Shown: one piece after another, positions 42,501 to 55,500 of the stretch
Position numbering within the stretch: the stretch's first letter is position 1
Layout: every line of letters starts with the position of its first letter
Source: Lagopus muta
Taxonomy: Eukaryota; Chordata; Aves; Galliformes; Phasianidae
NCBI RefSeq assembly: GCF_023343835.1
Contig: NC_064437.1
Location: 26,387,001 to 26,451,000, forward strand
Direction of reading: 5' to 3'
DNA: 64,000 nucleotides
Notes under the pieces: model-generated
Database searches by the model: none
Told to the model about the DNA's origin: nothing
What the model saw: only the letters and a program-made list of their open reading frames with translations
Position numbers and translations under genes: made by a program

Positions 42501-45500
42501 AATCCTTTGCTTTCTAGATATACCTGTCTGCATTTTGTCCATGTGCTTTTTGCCTGTTACAAAAGATACGTGAAAATGTTGCATCTCCCTTCTGCCTTGA
42601 ACAGATGACACAGCTGCTAAAGCAATTCTCATTCTAAGTTGATGATGAGTATTGTTTTTTCACTACATCCAGATAGCCTTTGTGAATGAGACAACAGCTG
42701 TTCAGTGAGAGCACTATCTAAAAGCTTTCCAAATGAGTGACTTGTTGCTAGTGGTTCACTTCATCAGGGTTTGCATGGAACTCACTGATCTTGTCCAAAT
42801 AAAAAGCATCCTACATCCAGCACCACTGCAGAGCATTCCTGACTTAGAGTTTTAGAAGATTTTCTTGCTGAAGGTCGACTTTTCTGAATCAATCTAAGTT
42901 TGAAGAATTAATCCTAAATTAATCCTCACAGCTTCCACGAAGAATCTCCCTAAAGCTCCTTCTCTTCTGTCCAGAGAGCCCAAAGATATTGGAATCTTTC
43001 TCAGCTTAATACACTGCTTTATTCGCTTGGCTATTTTCCAAAACAAGAGTTATTTTTAATATGAATCTGTTTAGGGATCTAGCTGCCAGCTGAACCACAA
43101 GCAGTTCCTTCAGGAAACTTCTTTAGCCAGCATTAGTATGGCAAAATAATGCAGAGGAAACCTGCATCCCCCTCGAGCGCTGGAAGGATATGGAGCAAAT
43201 TCAGTTTCCCCTACCAGTTTATCCTCTTTCTGCTTTTGACAGATTCTACTCAGAAAAATGAACATGAATCAAGGGGAATCCTTATCTTTTAGATGTTTTA
43301 GTGGTATTTTTGATTTTTTTAATTGTATTTAACAGTGATATAAGACTGTCATGATAACAGCTATAGCGTAATGTAAGAGAGAATGTATATCCTCCTTTGC
43401 AAACACAACTCTGAAGATTAAAGAGCCAGATATCAGTTGTCTAAGGGCATTACTTAGAGCAAAAGCAGCTCTAAGGAGAACAGCTACATATTGATGGTTT
43501 CTTATCAACAGGAAAGTCAACCATGTTTGAAAGTGTGGTGTTTGAAGTCACCAGCCATCCACACCACAAATAATGTTCCCCAGAAATGAGGAAAATGAAG
43601 TTATTAACAACCACAGCAGCAGCCCAAGGCCTCTGTCTGATAGACAGGCTCTCCAGAAGAAAGTAGGCATTCAGTATCATCCCCAGAAAGATTGATTACC
43701 TACATCTTCCAGCAGTTCCTCAAGCAAATGCCTGTTGCCCTGTCTTTAAAGGCAGTAAGACAGTGCTTCCACAGTTTCTCTTTTTTGCTCCATCTTCCCA
43801 GTCTTTAATGCGATGTCTCACTTCCATTTTTCTTTGCCTGCTTTGGCCTTCTACTTCTTCTTTTTCCCTCCTTCTCTCCCTCTCATTCTCAACTGTCTCC
43901 GTCTGCATGCTGCATGGAGTGACAGCACCTCACAGCTTCCCTGTCTTGTGGTCTGGGTGCTCTTGGCTCAAAGTTTTTTGATAATGGGGACAGTCCCCAA
44001 TGTGAAAAAGACCTAGGCATGCAGAAATTGCCATACAGAGCCCAGGGACCTGAAAGCATGTCCAGGGATAATGGAAACAGGCCCAGAGAATAAGAGAAAT
44101 GTCAAAGAAAATGCTCTCCTAAAACAGATTTTTCCACATTCTACAAAAACTTAGGAGATAACTGAAAAAGCAGCATGCTTCTTGTTAGGGGGCTTTCTAT
44201 TTTCAGGTCTTCAACAATACAGATGAGGACCACTGTGTACCGTGTAATGTGAGGCAGAACACAGAATCAATTTCAAAGTCCTTGCAATCAAGTTGTGAGT
44301 GTAGTTTTGGCACACTGGTGTTAGTGTTAGTGTTGTATGGCAGTAGGAAAGTGTACTCTGACTGAGGGCTTGTCTCCTGAGCTTGTTCCTGATCCTTCTT
44401 GCATGAGTTTGGATCACATCAGAACTTTTCCCATCTCCTAAGGGTGGAGATTTTGGTAACAAGTGTGGGTATTTCGGTGGTGTTTTTCTTGCTTAGATTA
44501 TGCAGTAAGGCTTCCTGATGGGGCTTCTTGAAGAACCCGTTCTCTCTCCAGGGATGATCCAGTGCTGCTTCCTGCAGCAGATGGCACTGTTGTTTGTTTT
44601 CAGAGGTGAAGTTTACTTTAATTACAAATTCCCTCAAACCCTCTTGCTTGCCGAAAGTCCCTTTGGTTCATTAACAGATCCATTATATAGTGACAGTTCT
44701 CTATAATTCTAGAGCCTCGCATGTGAATATTCTCTGGTGAGCTCTCTCTGGGGCCATTAAGTATTCAAATGCCTTGATATCTAGAGGTTTGACATCTTGG
44801 TATGCTGAACATCTGTAGTGCAGCAGATATGTGTGAATATCCATGTCAGAAAACTTAGGAAAAACATCACATCGGCTTCTCAGATATTGTACTTCTGAGT
44901 GCCAGTAGACAATAGGCTATGTAAGGGAATTTCATCACTTCCACCCCTAGTACCTTTTAGAGTTTCTGCCATCATTTAGGCTTTGGTACTTGCAGTTAGT
45001 TCTGAAAATAGATTTGGGTCAGAATATTGTCATTGAAAGAAGAGTGTATCTGGGTACATCTATTTACTTCAGAGACAAATAGAAGCCAAAGTATATTCTA
45101 ATTACACCCAAACACAGCTGCACACGTGATAGCTTGAGAAATGGGAAAATCCAGATCTTTGGTGCAGGTAGTTTGGGGAAGGTCAAATTAAAATACAGAG
45201 GTGTTCAATTGTAGCCAGTGTAAAAAATGTTAGAGATGTTAATGTACAAACAGCAACAGAAAGCACAGCAATCTAACGTCCTTTGGAGGGAAATTGGAGT
45301 ACCTTTGGCTGACCTGCCTTAGCAAATCAGTGATCTGAATAATGAAGCAAGTTCTTAGTAGCTATGTCAATTCACTATGTCAGCACATGGCAACCTAGCT
45401 GTGCCTCTTGGCACAGAAATTCTGATTCTTAGATGTTTATAACTCCCCTCTTTGAAATTGAACTTATACATGGGGTAATTTAGATAAGCTTTTGACACTG

Positions 45501-46530
45501 GTGTTCATTTATTTTCCCAGTGGAAAAAAAAAATACATCTGTAAAACTGTATTTTTATTCCTGTAATTGTTTTTGAAAAACAGCCACTGTATTTTTGTTG
45601 TTTTCAGTGGTGTCCTTACCATCCTGTGCGTTTTGGCAGCACGGACACTTTGCCACTCATTTCTCTGGTTACCGGGGTGATGCTTTTCCGGTCACTGCAC
45701 AGCATGCTGCAGCTGCACACAGCCTAAACCTTTCTTCTGCCTTACCCAAAATTTACAATGCAAATGTTGGATTCTCTGCTGAATACAAGCTCTCTTGTTT
45801 GCATTTTCCTGAATATAAATTTCCAGAGCCTTTTAAGCCTTTCTAAATGTGTATTTTTGGCATTAAACACACTCTTAAAATGAGTATAAAGGAGAGGAAG
45901 TATTTTAAATGGCCACAGTAAGCTCTTTTCCTCTTTCCCTCGAGGGAAACATCTTCCTTAGGATGCTGTACTCACATCCACATCATTGGCACTGCTGATT
46001 GCTCAACTGGTGTATTGGGATGGCAGGATTTTAGTAGATGGACAAAAGTAAAGTATGCGTGTGAGTTTTGGCCTAATGAGACTCTTGCATTGTTCAGGAA
46101 GAATTCTCTTTTATGCAGGTGTTAATTTGCTGATGCCTGGAGGACAGTTAGTAATTATCCACTCTATTACATACTACTGTGGAAGTGAACTTACGCCATC
46201 CTTCAATCCACTGTTGAATAATTTGCACATCAGTTTTAGTTGAGGTGCAGTTCTCTTTGCTTTCTTCTGGTAATTACAGAGAGCTTTATCAGTGTAAATA
46301 TCTGAGGGCCCTACAGGCTTTTTTTACCATCCTTTTCTTAATTACATTCTTTCTGAAATAAGCAGAGACCGACCTGAAACATAAAGCCCTCACCTAAGGA
46401 CTGGGGGAGAGAGCCATCGTCAGTGAGGAGTGTCAGAAACAGTGAGCATGGCTTAGAAAGATGCAGGAAGACAGTCCCAACCCTCAACCAATTCTGAGCT
46501 GCGGAGGTAATGGGCTGGGACCACTGTAAC
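39561..46530. other. Intergenic DNA between SOUL and NPL, left part
   Basis: About 7 kb without a supported gene. Open frames are under about 100 codons in both directions and show no domain. There is a small TATG repeat at about 41358-41375. No CR1 3' end is recognised in this part. Confidence 0.55.
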
Positions 46531-46534
46531 ATTC

Positions 46535-47610
46535 CTCAAAAGTGCTTTTAACCACTCTAAAACTATCCTAACCCCCTTATAGGCAGCTCTAAACTATATA
46601 TCTCTTCCAGATTGCTCGAAAATCCTTTAATCAGCTCTGAAGAGCTGTAAGGACAGCTTACTGTAGCCACAGTAAGGCAATTGCCTCAAAATGTGTAATC
46701 TACACAGCTTTGAACGGTCTCTCAACTACTCTAAAACTCTTCTAATCAGCTTTAAGCTGCCCCAAAATAGTTCTAAATATCTCAAAAGATTTATTGCCAT
46801 TCAGATGCCTTGAACTTCCTGTTAACATCTCTGAAAATCTCAGAAATGACTCAAATTCCTCCAAAGCTCCACAAAAGCAATCTAAGCAGTCCTGAGGAGC
46901 TGTAATATGCCCATAAAGAGTGCTAGGGTCCTCTAAACTACCCTAACATCCTTCTAAACCTGCTCTAAGCCACTTTCAGATTCATCTGATCATATCTAGA
47001 CCCCTTCTATATTGATCTGAGAACCTCTGAATTTCATTTGGGTCTCTGCAGTTCCTCCAAGGACTTTTTAAACTGCTTGGAGATGCTTTGAGATGCTCTA
47101 AAGCCCTTTGGACAGCTATGAAACACCTCAGATAGGCTCTTAAAGAGCTGAATTATACCCCCTAAATTGATCAATTAAATTAAAATGTATTTAATTTATT
47201 AATTAAATAATAGAAGTTAACTGTTTCTAAAGCACTCTAAAGTGTCATTGAATCAGCCTGGACTTCTTTAAACAGCTCCAGAATCAGTTCTAAGCAATGG
47301 TGAGAAGCTATATATTCATCTAAAACCTCCACTCTGCCCCTCTGAAAACCCTCTAAACTGCACTAATCTAATTTAAATTCTCTTACACTGCTTTAAGCAA
47401 TACTGTAACGGGACAAAATAGCTCTCCAAACCCTCTCGATCCCCATGCAACTGCTCTAGAACTCTTCTGCAGCTCCGAAACTTCTTTTCTAGAAATAACA
47501 CTTCTCTTTGGGCCTTTAAAACTCAATGATGCTATCAGCTCCACATCCTTCTAAATGTATCTAACTCCTCCAAAGCCCTACAGACTATTCTGAGCTGCTC
47601 TAAGGACACC
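46535..47610. repeat. Degenerate CTCTAAA-rich repeat block
   Basis: About 1.1 kb in which short variants of CTCTAAA, TTCTAAA, CTCTGAAA and GCTCTAAG recur every 10-40 bases (for example near 46553, 46586, 46704, 47095, 47235 and 47353), often as pairs such as CTCTAAACTACCCTAACATCC. C and T bases are biased to one strand. There is no fixed period, so it is not a simple microsatellite. An AT-rich inverted patch lies inside at 47165-47215. I do not recognise the family. Confidence 0.6.
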
Positions 47611-48077
47611 TGGAAAAGGGAGAAAAGTCTCAAAGAAATGAAAAATAGATGTGCTTTGTGACAACCTGCTAATGAAGCCAAACAGCACGAAAAGTGACCG
47701 CTGAGCACTAACGGCCCACAGTGAGCATATTTTGGAGTGGAGGAGGAATACCAGAGACCCAACCACCTCTGAGATCGTTATGTGACTGCATGAAAAATGT
47801 GCTCCCGGAGCACGCAACAACAGGGGATTGTTCTGCAGGTTACACAAACATCATTGAGTCTTCTGTGCCTGGGCAGAGTTCTTCAGGGTCTTTGGTGGTC
47901 GTTTGGGGAGGTGTCCCCCTACTCACTTTGATGTTTGGACACAGGATTTCTGAGGGCACCTAGTCTCCATCTGCATTCTGCTGATTGGTTACTGTGTTGG
48001 ACTCGTGCCCCTGTCTCAAGGATGTTGCTCTTAGTATAGAAGTCTTGTGGTCAGGAAGGATGTTTATTTATTTGGCA

Positions 48078-48494
48078 GGCTGAGCAAGCTGGGCCTGTTC
48101 AGCCTGGAGAAGAAAAGGCGGATAGGAGACCTCAGTTGCAGCCTTCCAGTATTTAAAATGTGATTATAAACAGGAGGGGAATTGACTTTTTACAAGGGTA
48201 GACAGTGATAGGATAAGTGGGAATGGTTTTAAGCTCAAGGAGGGAAGATTTAGGTTGGATGTCAGGGGGAATTTGTTTCCTATGAGAGTGGTGAGGTGCT
48301 GGAACAGCTGCCCAGAGAGGCTGTGGATGCCCCGTCCATCCCTGGAGGTGTTCAAGGCCAGGTTGGATGGGGCCCTGGGCAGCCTGGGCTGGTATTGAAT
48401 GTGGGGGTTGGTGGCCCTGCATGCGGAGGGAGTGTTGGAACTTCATGATCCTTGAGGTCCCTTCCAACCCACACTGTTCTATGATTCTGTGATT
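48078..48494 (+). mobile_element. CR1 LINE 3' fragment
   Basis: A 5'-truncated CR1 reading left to right: CTGGGCCTGTTCAGCCTGGA, GAGTGGTGAGGTGCTGGAAC, GGTGTTCAAGGCCAGGTTGG, TCCCTTCCAACCCACACTG, then the terminal ATTCTATGATTCTGTGATT. Non-coding; an internal deletion is likely near 48150. Confidence 0.93.
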
Positions 48495-48892
48495 ATCATG
48501 ATAAGCAATTTGTATGGAAGTAACTATCGCTTTGAGCAAGCACCTTGATTAGGCAAAATGGCAGATATTTAAGTACACTGGTCTTATCATAGCACAGATC
48601 AGCAGTACATCTGGAAGTTCTATGCAGAACTATAAGTCTGAGCAAAACTGGCAGATAACTAGCTCTAAGGCATCAGCTGTAGGAAACCCAGATGATTGTG
48701 CTGGGAGGACAGATGGGGTGGTGATGTGCACTGCTGCCTTTCTCCATGGGACCCAGCTGCTGTGCTGCATGTGCCACACATCTGGTGAAACCGCACGTGG
48801 GGGAAGCAAACAAAAACCACATGGGCTGCGTGTGGGCAGTGGTTTTAGCACCCATCTGCCGTTGTCTTCTGCTCATTTTTCAGTGCCACGAC

Positions 48893-49240
48893 TTAGAATC
48901 CTAGAATTACTTTGTTTGGAAAAGACCCTTAAGATTATCAAGTCCAAGCGTCACCTAGCCCTGCTGCCAAGGCCACTGAACCACCACCCTCAGTGCCACG
49001 TCCCCGTGTCTCTACCTGCAGGGCTGGGGACCCCAGCCTTTCCACCAAGAAATTCTTCCCGATATCTAATCTAAACCTCACTCGGCACGGTTCGGGGCCG
49101 CTTCCACCTATCCGATCGCTTCTCACCCGAGAAAAAGAGATAGCTGCGGGGGGCGATGAGGTTTTCCCTCAGCCTCCTCTTCTCCAAACCCAGCAGCCCC
49201 GCTTCCTTCAGCCGCTCCTCCTAACTCTCGTTCTCCAGCC
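48893..49240 (-). mobile_element. CR1 LINE 3' fragment abutting the NPL promoter
   Basis: Reverse-orientation CR1: TTAGAATCCTAGAATTAC end, AAGATTATCAAGTCCAAGCG, CACTGAACCACCACCCTCAG, then the CTTCTCCAAACCCAGCAGCC region to about 49240. GC and CpG content rise within its right half, directly before the NPL promoter. Confidence 0.88.
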
Positions 49241-49490
49241 CCGAACCCCCGCGGCGGGGCGGGGCGAGGCGGAGCCGCCTCAGGGCCGCTCCGGAGCCGG
49301 CGGGGCGCTTCGGGCGCTGGTTGCGGAGGTGAGGGGGCTGTGGGGCCGGGGGGGGGATGGACTCCGACACACCCGGCCCCCGGCACCCTGTCGAAACCTG
49401 CTTCAGAACTTTGACGCTGTTCAAAGCTGGAGTGAGTGGAGACAAAGCTTTAAAGATGGGCGACTGCTAATCGGTATTTTTCTTTATTTT
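49240..49490 (+). promoter_or_regulatory. NPL CpG-rich promoter and untranslated first exon
   Basis: A short, very GC-rich stretch (GGCGGGGCGGGGCGAGGCGG) without a TATA box. GCGGAG|GTGAGG offers a donor after 49328, which would splice an untranslated first exon to the start-codon exon at 49502. The start site cannot be fixed. Confidence 0.6.
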
Positions 49491-49505
49491 TCCCCGATCA
49501 GCTCG

Positions 49506-52500
49506 ATGACGCCCAGAAAGAAGCTGGAGGGTTTGGTCGCTGCCACAGTCACCCCGATGACTCCTGATGGGTGAGCATCGCCTGGCACCTCTGCACGGTT
49601 GTGTCACGCTGTCAGCTCTCCCCTCTGGATTTCCTTTCTTATTTGGAACGGATGGCTTTGGGCTGCGATTTGGATCAGATCTCTGTGGGACGGGGAACTG
49701 CTGGGTGAGAGGCTGTCTGTCAGGGCTTGGAGGTTAGATCAGTCCTTAATCCATTTTTTCAGCTGTTTTTGTAGATGCAAACTAAATCACAGGAAATCGT
49801 GTTAGTATTGCAGTATTTTCAAACTCAGATCACACCCCTCGTTAAAAAGAAGTCTTAGGAGCAAAGGAATAATGATCTAAATCTGACGTCCTTTTACTCT
49901 TCTCTTGCCCCTAACGAACTCGTGCGTGCTTTTGCGTGCATACATGTGTCAGCAGAATTAGTCTAAACCAGAACAAAATATTGCAAGGACTGCAAGAATA
50001 ATGTCAAATCAAAAGTTGAATTTCCGCCTTCCTCATGGAAATGATAAACAGATGTCGTCCTTACTGCAGTTTGATGTTGCAAGACTGAGTTGTTTGGAGT
50101 CAGCAAAGGGCCCTGAGCTTCTCTAGTGGGGGATGTGTCACGATCTGTACGTGTTTTTGAGGAAGGTGGTTGTTATTTACTGATACAGTCCTCTGAAAGT
50201 GAGCCTTTACAGTGTAAATGTACTGTAGAGCATGGTCTGAGATCAGTAAGGGAATTTAGGTACATTGCCGTCACAGCTTGCTTTCTTCCTTTAAAGAAAA
50301 CTTATTTTCAATGTTGTTTTTTATTACTGCTTGAATTTACTGCGAGGTGGTATTTGGAATGTGATCTGGGCCCTCTACCTGGGATGCTTGGCCCTCATAA
50401 GATACATCCTGTGAGAACTGGGGTAAATTATGAACCCAGTAAAGGTCCCAGAATCAAACGTCAGACTGTGGGTCGGTCTGCATGCTTGGCAAATAGGAAC
50501 AAGAATAAAATACTATGCACTGATAAACATTTTTTCTTTTTTTTCTGGAGAGAAGACAAACCTATAAATCAATTTCTTCTGTTTGTCAAGGAAGTCTGTT
50601 GTTTTCCCCATCCTCTAATGAGAGAGAGGTCAAAGTCACATGCAGCAGGCTCTGTCTCACAGCCTGTGTCCTGTAGTTACAAGTGTAGTTTAACTATTGG
50701 CCAGCACGTGCACAAATACCTTTGGGCTCTCAAGAGCATTCTTGCTTCTCTTAACAGTCCAGAAGATTCAAGTGTGTCTCATTGCCTGTGGTATGTTAAA
50801 CACATGCTGAAGGTATCATACCTTGGGGTAATTTGTGTGTGCCCAGATGCAAAACTTGAGAAATACATGACTTTATTTTTGATTACTGAATCTTAAGTTT
50901 AAAATTGTTGTAGGCAGACACGGTTGCTGAGACTCCTAAAGTTGCTGTGGTTCCTTTCATTTCAGACAAATCAACCTTTCAGTGATTCACCAGTATGTGG
51001 ATTACCTGGTAAGCAAGCAGAATGTGAAGAACATCTTTGGTAAGTTTTTTTTATTCCCCACAGGAAGTGCATAATGTTCCTTTTGCCTGGAGAGCAATCC
51101 TGTGCTGCCCAGCCTCATAGGAGCTGGAATGGGAGGGAATATGGATATGAGGTCATCACTCATGTTTATATTCACCACTGGAGAGAGTGTAAACAATACT
51201 TAAAGATCTGGTTTTACCTACAGCCATTTCTGTGCAGGGTAAAACAAGTATTGCCTTCATACAGTAACTTCCCAGCAGTGATGGATAATATTGTATTTGA
51301 AAGAGAAAACTCAATTGAGTGATTCTTCCCTTTTCCTGGGTAGGATATAATCATCTGACTTAAAAAAAAGTTCACTCAGGAGTCCAGAAGTTCCAAAGGG
51401 TTCATCAAAGCCAAGTGAATTTCTGTAAGAGATGCGTGATGCACTGTGTGATGCAACAGCAGCCGCTGCTCTCCCTTGTTCCCCTCTCTGAGGGATGGCT
51501 GGATAGGTGACAGAGCATCTGATAAACCATTTCTGTTCATAGCCTTGTGTAGTTAAGTAAGCTGAAGTCAATGCTGAGATTTCTGTTCAAAATTTTAGTC
51601 AAAAGAGGTTCATAATGGAAACTGGAGCGTGGCAGTGACTTCAGCAGCCTCAGTTTAATCTATTTTATTTTAATTTTGTGACTGAGCATACTGACATTTC
51701 CTTGTTTCCATTAGGTGTTAAGCCTCAGATACGTGGTTCCACTTCATGACAGAATCACCAAATTTCAGTTCAGACTTTTTCCTTGTAGTGAAGGAGTGAC
51801 TGTTCCCTTGCTGAGTATCCTTTCATGCACTTGACATTTTGCTGGGTGAAAGAGGTAGCACCTGTTGGGGAGGACATGGGACAGTTTCAGCAGCTGGCTT
51901 TGTCTCCTTCCTCTTACAACTGCTGATGCTGAAACATGCTTTAGACACAAGCATTTAGTGATGGCAACACTTTAAACTCCTTGCAGATGCTCGTGCAGAC
52001 TGACGTTGTCTTAAAATGGATTGAGGGAAATATAATTCTGCTTAATATCATCAGAATTGTCAGTACTTTTCTTCAGCATAACCAATGTATTGGGCCAGAT
52101 CTCAACAGCTATGTTGTGTTGTAACAGTGAATGGCACCACAGGAGAAGGCCTGTCCCTTAGCATCCAGGAGAGGAAGCAGTTGGCAGAAGAATGGATGTG
52201 CCAAGGGAAAGACAAGTGAGTGGCTGAGAGAGAGCCGGGAATTCCAGATCTCACGTTATGGTACAGGCATACCTGATTGCAAAGCCACATTTGCTGATAA
52301 CCTTTTTTTTTCTTTGAGTACTTTTGTTGTTGAGCTTTGTTCCCCAGCTCTTTTGTCATAGAAGCCTGCTTTTTTGTAGTTGCCAGGTAGCTGGTATCCA
52401 TTTCCACTCAGCTCAGAGCTTGTGAGAGTCCTCCTTTTTGCTACACCGAAGGGTGGACAGATAAAAGCCCTGGAAACTCCCTTGGCAGGAGCAGTCTTTT

Positions 52501-55500
52501 AATTTAGCACACTGAAGTTCTTAGTCTGTGTCACTTCCTAGTTTAAACTGGTTCCTTTTGGCAGATGGGCATTTTTTGTCGCTGCTGAAACCTCCTCAAA
52601 CCTTCTGAATTTGTTGTTGTGCAGGCTGGATCATGTGATAATTCACGTGGGAGCTTTAAGTCTACTGGAGTCCCAAGAACTGGTGTGTATATGATAAGAT
52701 TTCTTTCCACTACGTGCGTAATAAATATAAAAGCAGATGTACCTTCAGGTATTTATGAGTCCTTCTTTTGTAGGCCAGACATGCAGCAGCCATAGGTGCT
52801 AGTGGCATTGCAGTAATAGCTCCCTCCTTCTTCAAACCCACAAACAAAGGTGAGTAGATGTGACTGCCAGACCTCCCGAGGCCCTTTTATGCTGTCCTCA
52901 AACCATTAACAGTGTTTCATGGCAAAAGCCAGCTCCAGTCCATGAGAACCAGTGATGATAATACCTCTCCTTGTAGAGCAAATGTGGCTTTCCTCTGAGC
53001 AATAGGGGTATTTTCAGCTGCTTGCAAGGTGTCTCTTCCAATTCCTACATTTTAAAGGATATTCTCTAAGGCTAAGCATTTGAGTTGTGCATTAATCCTC
53101 TCTCAGAGCTCTCCTGCGTGCTGTTTTCCTTCTTTGTAAAATATGCTGGTTATAATGTTTGCACATCTGTGATGTGCCTGGCACCATACAAAAGCAAAAC
53201 CTAGGACAATCTTTTTTAAAATGGGAAGTCCCAAATGTTTCACAGCAAGAAGTGGGAGGGATGTCTTTTGAGAGAGTAGTCAGCTTGTCTGTCTTATGAA
53301 TAGTCAGTACTGAAGTCACACTTGGTCTGGGCTATGCTAGAAAGAATTCAGATCCATGATCACCCTCAGTGGACGCTGACCAACTCAATGAGCTGTAGAT
53401 ACAGCCACATCCACTGTCACTGAGGTGATGGGGTTTGTGAGTTGGCATGCCTAGCAGGGTTATCTGCCCTTTGGTTCTCAAAACTTAGAAATTGAGTCTT
53501 TAGCTTTTAACATAACTAATGTAAGATTAAAAAACAAAAACAAAACACATATCACATGGAGGTTTGGAACAGAAACGTTTTGTTTGAGTGGTTTATGAAT
53601 GGAATTGTGCGTATGAAAGCACCAAAAGAAACAGGAGTGGATTGCCAGGATGGCTGGTATCAATGGCCAAGGACACAATCAGCAGCAACTGAACTGGTAA
53701 AAACACAGAGGCACAAACAGTAGAAGACATTTGCAGTGATTGTAGTAGGATGACAGCAAGGTTTCAACACAGAGCTTTTTGGCATTCCTCTTCCTTCTAA
53801 TGCCAATGGGAAGATTGCCTCAGAATTATGAAGGATGCAATGGAAAGATTCTCAGGAAGAAACAATGTCAGCTGAAACCAGATTGGCTTAGAATAAATAT
53901 GACCTTTCCTGAGGTCTTTCATTAAGGACAGTTACAATTTATTTTTGTGATGTGTGCAGGTTTATATGTTATTGGCTATGTACGTTCCACAAGCTATGAA
54001 TGGTTGTTCCACAGTCCCTGGCTGCTGTGAATTTGAACTTCCCTTCACTTGATCCTTTTCTTCCAGATGAACTCCTTGGTTTCTTACAGAAAGTTGCATC
54101 CGAAGCCCCTACAGTTCCGTTTTATTACTACCACATTCCAGCTCTGACGGGTGTAAAGAGTAAGTACTGCTTAGTCAGCTCTTCTTGAGCCCTTCAACTC
54201 ATTTTCTTTTTCTTCTTGATCTTGTAAAAGGAATGTTTCAAAGTATTCAAAAATATGATTTTAATGTAACTTTTATGTCGCTCATATTGTCTTGTAGTTG
54301 CTTTAAAAGGTGTGTAGTTAACCAGGCTTAGGCCAAAAGTGGGTAATCTGTAAAATAAAAGTCTAACACTTAGGGAAGAGACAGGGAAATCTCCCAGAAC
54401 AGGGCTGTGCTTCTTCATGTGTGGTTGCTGTTATGCACAGTTCGTGTTGAGGAGTTGCTGGATGGAATAAGAGAGCAGATCCCCACCTTCCAGGGTGTGA
54501 AGTTCAGCGACACAGACCTCTTGGACCTTGCACAGTGTATAAACAGGAATGAGAGAGAACAGTTTGTGTTCCTCTATGGAGTAGATGAGGTAAGAGGCTC
54601 CTTTTAATGATTTATTCTAAGGTATTCTCTTGTTTCAGCCTTGAGGAATAAAATAACCCTGAACATACAGTGTCAGGTAGTTTTGCTGTCCTCCTCACTT
54701 TTTTTTTTTTTCCCCCCTTTTCTTTTGTTAATTGAAGTAAAAGTCTTAGAATCATAGACTCATTAATGTTGGAAAAGGTCTCTAAGATCATCTAGTCCAA
54801 CCATCCACCTACCACCTGTATTGCCCACTGACCACATCCCCATGGGCCAAGGTCCTCCCCCCTTCCTGGATGTCCCAGGGGGTTTCTCTCTTCTTGAAAG
54901 TGCATCTATGATTATTTATTTAACATTCTCTTTCTCCTCATAAACTAGCAACTGTTGAGTGCACTGGCGATAGGGGCAAATGGAGCAGTTGGAAGGTCAG
55001 TATTGCTTAAACTTTTCCCTCTCCCACACACATCTTACTGTTACATCTTCCACTGTCTATGGGGTGTTTCTGTAACTGTCCTCTGTCACAGAGACAGAGG
55101 GTTCTTCAGGGTAAAGCTGCACAGTACAAAGCAGACAGACAAGATAGCATTGGGATAGTTTTATTATCTGGGATAAGGGCATAATATACCTTAATTATAG
55201 TTTAAGGGATTATTGCTGCAGTCCATAAGCAAACACAAAGGTTTCAGCATACTTTTTTTTGAAATAGGGAATCACTCCTGTCTTCATTGTATTGGTAAGG
55301 AACCAAAACCCAGGCAGATTAAAGTCATTCACTTCAGTTCACATTATAAGTCTGTGGGCTCTTTGACAGTTTTTGCAGCTTGGTTTCTGATTTCACTTCT
55401 TCCTTTTGTACTGGGCTGCTGGGCTTCTTAAATGAATTCCTGTATGACCCCTATGGTTTCGTGTAGACGATCCATTAAATGAATTACTACCTAGAATGTT

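Noticed and set aside
45595-45846. 83-codon open frame on + between SOUL and NPL
   Set aside because: No domain match, no splice or promoter context, composition like its surroundings.
50126-50896. 256-codon open frame on + inside an NPL intron
   Set aside because: No recognisable domain, biased and repetitive amino acid content, and NPL exons on both sides splice across it in phase.
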